A DNA stretch of 64,000 nt, taken from positions 86,665,721 through 86,729,720 of the forward strand of contig CM043956.1 of NCBI GenBank assembly GCA_014529385.2. Reading direction: 5' to 3'. A model generated the notes under the pieces. It made no database searches. It was given only the letters and a program-made list of their open reading frames with translations, and was not told the DNA's origin. This DNA is from Adiantum capillus-veneris (taxonomy: Eukaryota > Streptophyta > Polypodiopsida > Polypodiales > Pteridaceae). Within the stretch, counting starts at the first letter, position 1. Every line of letters begins with the position of its first letter. The position numbers and the translations under genes were made by a program. Below, in pieces: positions 44,641-54,290 of this stretch.

Positions 44641-46744
44641 AGATATCTCATGGCCTCAGTTTCTTGCATTATGCCCACAAGTTAGGAGGGATTTAACAAA
44701 GGTAGTTAGCACTAGGACAAAGGTAAAAGATAGTTTTCCTGTTGTAAAAATTGCACATGCTGAAATGAACGAGGATATTACACCTGTGCTAGATTGTTAC
44801 ATAAAAGGAAGATTGGTTAGGAAAGGTCTAGTGGATGGGGGTGCACAAATTTGCATCATGACAGAAGGGCTCATGCAAAGACTAGGCATGCACATCCATG
44901 AGACACCTGAAATCAAAGTGAAAATGTCAAACAATAGCAAGGCTACGTGCGTAGGCATTTGTAAAAATGTTTTTGTGGAGGCCTTTGGCATTAAGAAGGC
45001 AGTGGATTTCTATGTCATGTCTACCAAGGGAGATGGTTACCCATTTATCCTAGGAAGACCATGGCTAATGAAAATGCGATCTTTGCAGGATTGGGAGAGT
45101 GGGAAATTAATTTGCAGGAATGACAATCATAAGAAGGTTGTCTTTGACATGAAGGAGCAACGCCAAGAGGAGCTCCATGAAGAATCATCTCAAAGTGAGA
45201 CGGAAGAAGGTTGGACCGATAGCACTTCAGAAGAAGAAAGTAGCGGCAGCATTACTGAAGAGGAGTCTTCCATCGAAGTCATGGGGGTAAGGTTTAATCC
45301 AAGCAACCAAGAGACCTCTTGTCAAGGCTTGGAGGAGGTAGGTCCTCAAGAGAACCAAAAGGTGGAAGATGAAGGAATGTTAGAAGGTATGTTGTCTACA
45401 ACACTTACAAAGGATGAAAGAGAGGAGTTCAAATGTGTGCTAAGGAAATTTCCGAGGCTTTTTGCTAAAGACTACACCGATGTGCGTGGAGTAGATGTTC
45501 TTCAACACAAGATTGAGTTGAAGCCAGAGGCCACACCTAAGGCTCAAAAGCTACGAAGGCTAGGAGTCATTAAGGAGCAGGCTCTACTCAAGGAGGTAAG
45601 AAAGCTTCTAGCAGCAGGTTTCATTTATCCAGTGGAGAATTCAGAGTGGATCTCTCCCGTTGTTGTCACTCCTAAGAAAAACAGCAAGTGGAGGGTGTGT
45701 GTGGATTATCGTCCACTTAATGAGGCAACAAAAAGAGATCACTTTCCCCTCCCATTTCATGATGAGATACTAAATGAAGTAGCTGGTCATAAGAAGTACA
45801 CTGTGTGTGATGGCTACTCGGGTTACTTTCAAATAGGTATCGCATTGGAGGATCAATTGAAAACAACCTTTATCACTCCTTGGGGTTGTTATGCTTTTAG
45901 AGTCATGCCATTTGGCTTGACAAATGCTTCTGCAACATTCCAACGTTTCATGAATATGGTGTTTCAAGCATTCTTTGGAAAGTCAATTAGGGTGTTCATT
46001 GATGATTTCTGTATTTATAGCTCAAAATCATTGCATCTACAAAGGGTAGAAGAAGGTTTAAAGAAGCTCTATGACATGGGAGGTCAACTCAACCCCGACA
46101 AGTGCCATATAGGTGAGGATGAAGTAATCTTGCTTGGTCATAAAGTTTCTTACAAAGGCATTGAAGTGGATCCTTCAAAGGCAAAGGCTCTCATTGAGCT
46201 ACCATCACCCAAGAGTCTTAAGGAGGTCATCTCATTCATTCAAAAGGTGAAGTATATGTCACGCTTTATTCACTTAGCTTCGGAGTTGCTTCATCCTTTG
46301 CAAAAGTTGACACAACAAGTAGAATTTGCATGGTCTGATGAGCTTGAAGAGTATTTTTGTAACATTAAAGTCATTTTGTCAGAGCTACCAACACTCATGC
46401 CTCCTTGTTGGGAGAACACATTCTTTGTTAGCTCTAGTGTTGGAAGGGAAACAATTGGTGCTGTGTTGCTACAACAAGATCCCCACAGTACAAGGATGCG
46501 ACCCATCTACTTTGCTAGTAGGGTCATGAATGCTTTGGAGAGAGACTACACAGAAGCAGAACTCATGATGCTTTCTCTCATGTTTGCGGTGAGAAAGTTT
46601 AGATCCTACCTGCTACCAAAACCTTTTGTAATTCCCACTGCAGAGAATTTGTTCCCTTGGGTGTCATCTCAAATGAATCTTAGTACTAGGATCTCAAAGT
46701 GGATTATGGAGTTGCAAGAGTTTCAATACTCTTTCAAGGTATAA
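44615..46744 (+). pseudogene. Protease, reverse transcriptase and RNase H, element 2 (709 aa)
   Basis: Unbroken for 709 codons. Protease near residues 60-165 with active site LVDGGAQICIM, an uncommon D-G-G-A in place of D-S/T-G-A. The acidic Ser/Glu spacer covers about 190-225. Reverse transcriptase spans about 270-560: WRVCVDYRPLNEAT, CDGYSGYFQIG, PFGLTNASATFQRF and FIDDF at about 458-462. RNase H follows at about 600-690. A TAA at 46742 (GAA in element 1) ends it before the connector. The polymerase active-site residues are all present, so this is the best-preserved polymerase in the window. Confidence 0.88.
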
Positions 46745-46750
46745 GATAGT

Positions 46751-47512
46751 GTGCATGCACAATTGGCAGGGATTCTCACTTATAGGGTGCATGAAAAAGA
46801 GATTAAGGTGCCTGAAGTAAAGACCCTACCATTACCACCACCAAAAATTATTCCTAATGCTTTTACCTTGTTCTTTGATGGAGCTTTTCGTCGAGCCACA
46901 GGAAAAGCAGGGGGAGGGCTAGTGTTGCTCAACCCAAGTGGAGAGGTGGTCATGAAAGAGAAGTTCAATCTGCCAAGTTCAGCTAGCAACAATGAAGCAG
47001 AATACGACACACTAATTCATGGTTTGAAGATGTGCATTGGCCAAGGGATACAACGCCTCATGGTAAAGGGAGATGCACTTCTCATTGTTAAACAGATTTT
47101 AGGTATTTGGGCATGCAAGAATTAAAGCTTATGGAAAAAATTTCATGCCATTCGTAGATTGTTTAATCAATTTGAAGAAGTGCAACTATATCATATTCCT
47201 AGGAAACAGAATGAAGATGCCGATTTACTTGCACAGCAAGTAGTTACATGTGTTGAGAAAGAAGTGCAGGTCATCATGGTGGCAGCAACTGTCAAGCAAC
47301 CGAGATACCAGGGATTGGAGTCATTGACTCCCATTATTAGCTACATTTTGGAGGGCGAGTTTCCACAAGACTTCACGAAGGCTCAGAAGAGGAGACTCAT
47401 GAAGAAGGCAAGAGCATATCTCTTCCTAGAAGGCTCCCTCTATCAAAGAGAGAGGGATCAAGTATGCAGAAGAGTACCAACTATTGAGTAAATTCCAGCC
47501 ATTCTAAAACGT
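46751..47512 (+). pseudogene. Second RNase H and linker, element 2
   Basis: The second RNase H is complete here: FTLFFDGAF, GGGLVLLNPSGE, NNEAEYDTLIHGL and a GDALLIVKQI segment. A TAA at 47123-47125 and another at about 47489 interrupt the linker to integrase, which contains YHIPRKQNEDADLLAQ. Confidence 0.8.
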
Positions 47513-48739
47513 TTGCATGAAGAAGCATGTGGTGGTCATTTTGCCCAAGAATTAACTGTGAAGAAGATTTTGCTTGCGGGGTATGTTTGGCCAAGTCTGC
47601 ATGTGGATGTCCAACATTGGTGTAAAAGTTGTCACAATTGTCAGGTAAATGGGAATAGAAGATTGGTTTATGGTCCAAGGCAAATCGTGCTTGCAAATGG
47701 ACCGTTTGAAAAGTGGGGCATTGATGCTATGGGTCCTCTGCCTAGGACAAAAAATGGTAAAATCTACATTCTAGTGGCTGTAGACTATATGACTAGGTGG
47801 GTGGAAGCACAGAGTGCGGCAAAGGTAAATGAGAAGAGAGTGAGCAAATTCGTCTACACTCACATTTGTTGTAGATTTGGCACACCTTTGGAGATTGTTT
47901 CTGATAATGGTCCAGGATTTAGGAAGGGATTGCTCACAGAAGTCTGTGAAGAACTTCACATTCTACATCGTCACAGTACACCCTACTATCCCCAATCAAA
48001 TGGTTTGGTAGAAAAAGCTAATGGTGTCATTGCAGGCATCATTAGAAAGATGGTGAAAAACAAGACAAAGTTGTGGGATGACTTCTTGGATGGTGCCTTG
48101 TGGGCGTATCAAACCACATATAGGGAAGCCACGGAGTTCACACCATTTCACTTGGTCTATGGTCAAGAGGCTTTACAACCAATTGAGCTAAACATTCCAA
48201 CAATGCGACTTCATGGCAAAGGAGCACAAGATGATCAAGAAGCATGGATGGATCGACTTCTTACCTTAGCTGAGCTTGAGTGGAAAAGAGAAGCAGCATA
48301 CGAGTGCTATAAGAGGAAAGCCACACAGACAAAGGAGAAGCTTGACAAGAAACTGAAGGACAAAGGCATCAATGAAGGAGATCTTGTGCTAAGGTATGAC
48401 AATCGACTCGATAATCGTTTTGATGCCAAATTTGAAACAAGATGGCAAGGGCCATACATAGTCAAGAAGGCTTTCAATTCAAGTTACTATCAGCTTATGG
48501 ACTTGAATGGTAAAGAGCACTCCAGGAAAGTAAACGGGTATCGCTTGAAGCCCTATTTGAGTCGCCTTCTACCAAAGGATCTACCAAAGATCTGTCAAAA
48601 GGCCACTGTCTCATGTAAGTATTGTTACATAAAGCATGAGTGTAACTCTAGCCAAAATTCTGAGGCGCCAAACAATAAAAATCTCGTCAAGGACTCTGAA
48701 GCACTCTCTTTGGAAAAGATGCTCTATGATGGTACATGA
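47513..48739 (+). pseudogene. Integrase, element 2 (408 aa)
   Basis: HHCC zinc-binding region (GGHF ... CKSCHNC), then catalytic D at about 70 (WGIDAMGPLP), D at about 131 (SDNGPGF) and E at about 167 (GLVEKANG), giving the DD35E spacing. GPY/F module at about 310 (RWQGPYIVKKAF), ending in a charged tail. This domain alone is unbroken, but the stops before it prevent synthesis as part of pol. No chromodomain. Confidence 0.88.
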
Positions 48740-48754
48740 ATATACCATCATCCA

Positions 48755-48767
48755 GGGGGAGGGCTAA
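48755..48767 (+). promoter_or_regulatory. Polypurine tract of element 2
   Basis: GGGGGAGGGCTAA before LTR start TGATAGCC. Confidence 0.85.
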
Positions 48768-49421
48768 TGATAGCCGTTTTTTTGGCTCTTTGTAATGTCA
48801 CAGTGAGTTACCTCACCCTACCAAAATCACCCAAACACTGTGGCTATCCCTGCCATTTCACTGTACATAGGCGTGCGTGAGTCACGGGACTTTTCCCATA
48901 TCTTCTTAAAAAACCCTCAATTAGCTAGTCATTGGGCTAGTTGAGCCAAAAAAATAAAAAAAATAAAAAATATAAGTATATTATGGCCCATGGGTATGTA
49001 AATATTTCTTTGTATATAGGGCCTAAATAAAAGATTTTTTCATAATTATTTTGGTATTTATTTAAATATTTCTACCTAGGTGTGTGTTATTTATGCTCTG
49101 TACATTGCCTCACCATTACCACAATTTTTCATACTCTTTATTCCATATAGAAATATTTTCATGTAAGCTTCTCTTATATTTGGTGTAACTCCACCCCAAC
49201 AAAAATCCAAAAAAACTAGTTTTATTTATGTGTATTTTTTTTCACTATTGTGATTTTTCCCTTCCTACATCTATTTTGTTTTTTTCTAAAAAATTAGAAC
49301 ACCAAAAATATTTATCTTTTTATGGTAGCCTCATAATGAGAGAAATTTCTTTTGACCCCTTTATATTTTTTCCACTTATATTATTTATATTTGACATGTA
49401 CATATTTTTTAGACCGCCTCA
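48768..49421 (+). repeat. 3' LTR of element 2, short form (654 bp)
   Basis: Same short structure as the 5' LTR, ending GACCGCCTCA. Several substitutions and small indels separate the two, so the insertion is not recent. Confidence 0.92.
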
Positions 49422-49739
49422 ACACCTTGCCATTATGGACACCCAACACCTGCTCCCATTCTCTGAGAATAGATCTCGAGCCTCGACAAAGTTTGCAGGA
49501 TTCGGATCAGACAAACAATTTGCCACGAGTGAAGCTCTTCACTGTGGAGCTCCCTTTTCACATTAAGGCCATCATGTTGAAGTTTTTGGGCCTTTTTGGT
49601 AGTGGCCAAGAGAACCCATCTATAGCAGGAAACAATTTGGCAAGCAACGACTACATTCACACTACAGTCCAGCTGCATGTGAGACTAACTCGCTCAGGTC
49701 TTTTGGCTGTTTCTACAATATTCAATTGTCTCTCTCTCC

Positions 49740-50480
49740 CATGAGCGATCACCACTGCAATACTTTCTTGGACGATCGTTAGGCCATTGATGATGTTGAT
49801 GATGAAGTTTTTTTTTTAATTTTATTTTTTGTTACTTCATTTTAATTTGTACCCGAACATTGGCTTAGATCCATAAGGATTGTATGAGTTTATTCCCAAT
49901 TCCCATACGCTTTTTTTTGCCGCCGTTTAATATAACATTTCATTTCATTTTTCTATCTTTTTTCCCCCTCCCACTACGATCCCTTACTGTAGAGGTCGAC
50001 ATTGAGTAAGTTCTGCAATTCGTAAGTGACAAACAGCATGAGGAAGCGACCATTGCAATAATTTCTTAGATAAACACTCATTCTTGGGCATCCACAAGAA
50101 TTGACGATGATGACGAAGTCTTTAGTCACGTTTTTAGGGTTCTAATTTTAGTCTTTCACTTTACCTCAGTACCCGGCCAGACATTGGATTAGATTCACAT
50201 TGATTGTATCAATTTTGACTCAAGAATGTAGTTTTGACCTTTGAAGGCGTTTAATGTAATAGTTTATTTCATTTCATTTCTCGCTCTCTCCCCCTTGTCT
50301 GTGGAATCTGACACCTCCACAACAATGTCCCCCCCCCTGCCTGGGACTACTTACAGAAGCAGACAACCACAAAACTCTTCCATGACTAACACAATACTTT
50401 TTGGGACGACCCCCAATGCCGGGTATTGACGGGACTTGACGATGACGCCGATGGTTTTAGTCTATTTTCGTACCCAGACA
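49740..50480. repeat. Three degenerate repeats of about 280 bp in element 4
   Basis: Each unit has a GATGATG..GAAG stretch, ACCCGRACATTGG..TTAGATYCA, and the first two end TTAAT(A)TAA..ATTTCATTTCATTT followed by a CT-rich stretch. The unit ends resemble sequence in the CACTA right arms (about 28960-28995 and 34360-34385). Confidence 0.6.
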
Positions 50481-51824
50481 TTGTATTAGATCCACAAGGA
50501 TAGTCCATACATTGTATTAGATCCCCCGCCACCCCCTATTGTAAGGTTCTCATAATTGACGTCAATCATGTTATATTTTTGACAATTATGCAATGTATAA
50601 TAATCCACTCACTCCTTTTTCAAAAAAAAACAAAAGAGAACATGCATCTACCTAGTACTTAAACAACCCAAAATGCATGCCTCATATATAATTTGTACAC
50701 TAGTCTCATACACTAACCACCCTCAGAATTGCAGCTTATCCCAAGCAATTTTGTTCCTTCTAGTTGAACATGGTCACTGAGTTGAAAGCAGTTTTTCGAT
50801 GTACCTTTCAACCAAAATTAAGTGCTTCAAAACTGTCTGAGCACAAGTTTCCTTGCAACTACTCATACACTCGATAAGTTCTTGCTATTGCTATTAAAAT
50901 TTTCATAATTGTGTTCTATATTTATCTAGCATTCTTTTCAAATGAGTCTACCTAAATTTTAAATTACACACACTCTTTGTGCATTATATTTCCACTCTTC
51001 ATGCCAATGGTAAGCATATATATCACACATTCATGTTGACTTCTCACTGTTAACATGGCATGTCCCTTGTAATTCTATCACTATGATTGTTCCCATTTTG
51101 TACAAATTCTCTCCCGAATTATCAATTTTACAATCAATCGACTCCAGATCTTCCGGCTTTTGACCATGTAAATTCAGTGTATGATTAGATTGTTGTTAAA
51201 TTTAACACAAAGTTGTTTTTTGAGAAAACTTTTGCAGATAAATCTACATCCAATGTTCTCATATCAAGCCCCAGGTATGACATTGCTTAATGCATTCTGA
51301 TAATACCCCTCTTGAAACATCATTATAATTAGACCTAAAGTAAGATTAACTAACTCACCACAAGTGCTTATCCCATCTCTTCTCTTGGCGCTTCCAAATT
51401 TCCCCACTGTTCACCACATATCCTTATGGGCGAATCCTCTAGTTAATAGTGGTTTGATAAATTAATGTTTATTACATTTGATTTCTTTAAAGTGAGTCTT
51501 TTGCATATATTCTCACACCCCTACAAATACCCAAGCACCTTTGCAACAGGCAAGAATTTTTTTTCAAATGCTTTAAGATGACAAAACTTCCTTACTTGTT
51601 TACATGTTGCAAAATCCATTGTTTCTAATGTCATGGGTTCTACTTTCTTTGATTGGACTCTTATTGAGATGACTTGTCATTCACTACTTACATGAGCTCA
51701 GTTGGTGTGCAATGATCGCTAAGATTTGATACATGCTTTCACATTCCAGTCTATTCCAATTTCATATCAAATAGGTCATTTATTTTTCACTTTTTATGCC
51801 TAGCCTAGTCCATTGGTCACATGC

Positions 51825-52025
51825 ACACAGATTCGCCGATTTAGGCAGTGTGTCAATGCTCATCTAGTGCAGATTCGCCGATTTAGGCAGCACAACAACA
51901 AACTACAGATTCACGCTTTTTGAACTTATATCAAATACAGATTCGTCAATTTAGGTAGCATTAGTGCAGATTCGCCGATTTAGGCAGCACGTCATATTGG
52001 TGTAGATTCGCCGATTTAGGCAACA
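51825..52025. repeat. Cluster of a 20-24 bp motif (GCAGATTCGCCGATTTAGGC)
   Basis: At least six copies or near-copies in 200 bp, separated by unlike spacers of about 20-40 bp. Spacing is irregular and the spacers do not repeat. No cas-like gene or other protein is near. Confidence 0.85.
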
Positions 52026-52461
52026 CCAATCACAAAATCATGCTGCAGTGGTTGGCCACCACTGTAACTGGTACGATTTTGTTACCCGGGTACATAATGA
52101 AAGTGATTTGGATTTGGATTTATGCTGTGGAATTGGAATTGTATTGGGATTTGGTATTTGGTGATTATTATGGCAGTGTTTATGTGATGAGACTTGACAT
52201 TATGAGATTAATGATGAGTGTGACTAATGATATCCTGATTCATCAGGGTATGACATATACTGCTTATTCTAGTGGTATGGGACACTAGAATAGGTAGTGT
52301 GTGGATGACGGCAGGCATAAGCTAATGTTGTTTAGTTTCATAAATTTTTCTTTTATTATGTGATGTTTTTGACACAACATACTAATCACTGTTTTTGACA
52401 AGTATTGATTGCAGATTTTTATCTTCGTAACTGAGGAAAATTGCTTTCCAATGGAGAGGTA

Positions 52462-52950
52462 TGTTATGGAATTGATATCTTATTATTTATTGCAGTTGTG
52501 ACACGTGGAAAAGGATTGACCGAGCTAAGCTATTGCAAAAGAATATCATATTTTATGCACATTTTATTATTCAAGTGCTCTTTATGAGCTTTGGCCATTT
52601 ATGACTGGCCGGCCAGTTTGTTTTTACTTTGACCATTCAAGAATCTATAAATTAAATACATGCAAGAGGGAAATGGTCACTCTTGCACAGGGGGAGATTG
52701 CACCCAGTGTCTGCGTTGCTCTTCTCATCTCTCCTCTCTTCTCTCTAGCCGTGCCGGCGTAGCACTCTGCTTTAGGAGGTGCGCCTGCACGTGCTCTCTC
52801 AATATCTCTTGCTCTCAGTCTCTCTCTGTTCGTGTATCTTGCGATCATGCGACCACGTGATTGTGCCAAGTATGCCAATTAGTCTGTTTTATGCTGTTTA
52901 TTGTGTTATTTCGAGTATTTTGTAGGGAGCCATGACTTATGTATGTAGCA
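52462..52950 (+). repeat. 3' LTR of element 4 (489 bp)
   Basis: TGTTATGG to GTAGCA, followed by target duplication CCCTT. Confidence 0.85.
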
Positions 52951-52955
52951 CCCTT

Positions 52956-53614
52956 GGACTATTGCAGATCCATTGGACGCAAGATAAGGGACTCGTGTGT
53001 TTGAGGTCCATGTTTGGGTGTAGGGGAAGGGAATCGTGTGTGCAGAGGTGTTTTAGTTTCAATCATCGGAGTTGTGTGCAGTGTTGTATCGTTTTCAGAG
53101 CTGTGTGTAGAGCTGTTTCGATTTTAGAGCTGTGTACAGAGCTGTGTCATTTTGAAAGCTCGGTGTAGAGTTGTGTCGGTGCGCCCCTCGTGTTGCAACT
53201 TGTTGCACTCGTGCTGTCCCATTTTTTGACATCATGGTGATGCAATCAGAGGCTTTCAAATGCATGGAATAGCACGCAATGAGGCCTTGAAGCCGACCCA
53301 GGCTACAGCAAGTTGAACATAAAGTTTACATTGAGGCTAAACATTAAAGCAATCCCAAATGGAATAGTGAAGCCTTACACAAAATCAATCCGAAGGGATT
53401 CGCATCCTTGGACTATGTGCATTAGAGTGCCATGAGAAAGACATGGCTATGAGAGGAATACATACCATGTGAGCGGCACGAGGACTGACGTGGACGATAG
53501 GACTAGGCCGAAAGGCGGTGTGACGACCTGGGAGGATCTTGGGAGTAGAGCGATCTGGCATAGCTTCTCCACTTCTCCAACACTCTCTCACTCTCTCACT
53601 CTCCACTTCTCCAA

Positions 53615-53667
<53 letters not shown>

Positions 53668-54290
53668 ATAGCCATAGAGGTGTATATTGGAATTTTTAAA
53701 ATCTCAAGCTATACTAGAAGATCTTATTTTGGCAATACAAAAAGATAATATAATAAAACCTCAATAATAAGAGAATCCTCTTCAAAAGATATTCTGCTCT
53801 CGAAATTGAAGAAACGTTCTTTACTCGTCATTTTGAGAAATTCAAGTCTTCAATGTGATGCATTAATGAGCTGAAAAGGATAAAGGTTTTTGAAATAGTA
53901 TAAATTTTTTAGTCTTCTTTGAAATATAGCAAAGCATTGTCATGAGAACTTTCTCTTTAAGAGTATTCTTCACAATGTCTAGGCATATTATTGTTTTTGG
54001 CCCTTCTAAATCACAGAAAAGCGCTTGTCATTATATATGATAAAAGATATATTGAACTTTCCACTGCTAATATTAGAAGTAATTTTACATTGGTACATTA
54101 ATGTTTAGCCTTCATCCATTGACCCTATCCGGTGAGCAGGTGAAGATAGAGGTGATTGCAAAACAAGCACTGGGCAAGAAGGGTATTTTCTTGATCATGA
54201 ATACTGTCATTTCTACAAATTTCTTTGCACCGGTAGCTTTGAGGCTCCTATCCCTTTAGATTAAAATCTAGATGAACCTTCAAAACCTAT
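52956..54290. other. Region without a recognised gene
   Basis: Holds a short degenerate array of AGAGCTGTGT-type units (about 53060-53175), a CT microsatellite (53607-53661) and otherwise AT-rich unique DNA. No open frame is convincing. Confidence 0.6.

Larger units (their letters stand above)
42174..49421 (+). mobile_element. Element 2: Tat-like gypsy element with short LTRs
   Basis: Close relative of element 1 in the internal region but with LTRs of only 667 and 654 bp. Target duplication ACAC (42170-42173 and 49422-49425). It keeps accessory ORFs A1 and A2, lacks B1 and B2, and carries gag, protease, reverse transcriptase with both catalytic blocks, two RNase H domains and integrase. Breaks differ from those of element 1: one-base losses near 43895 and 44612, a 10-bp duplication near 44236, and stops at 46742, 47123 and 47488. 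It is nested in element 4. Confidence 0.92.
39723..52950 (+). mobile_element. Element 4: non-coding LTR retrotransposon carrying element 2
   Basis: Two LTRs (39723-40204 and 52462-52950) start TGTTATGGAATTG; the 3' one ends TAGCA. The flanks are CCCTT (39718-39722) and CCCTT (52951-52955), a 5-bp duplication. After the 5' LTR comes TGGTATCAAAGCC, close to the initiator tRNA-Met site, and before the 3' LTR a purine-rich AATGGAGAGG. Without element 2 the element is about 6 kb. Neither internal part (40206-42173, 49422-52461) contains recognisable gag or pol; they are repeats, microsatellites and AT-rich DNA. It fits a non-autonomous, LARD-like element, probably copia-dependent given the primer site, but that is inference. 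Confidence 0.85.

Noticed and set aside
51825-52025. CRISPR-like array
   Set aside because: The repeats are imperfect, spacing is irregular and the DNA is a plant retroelement with no cas genes.
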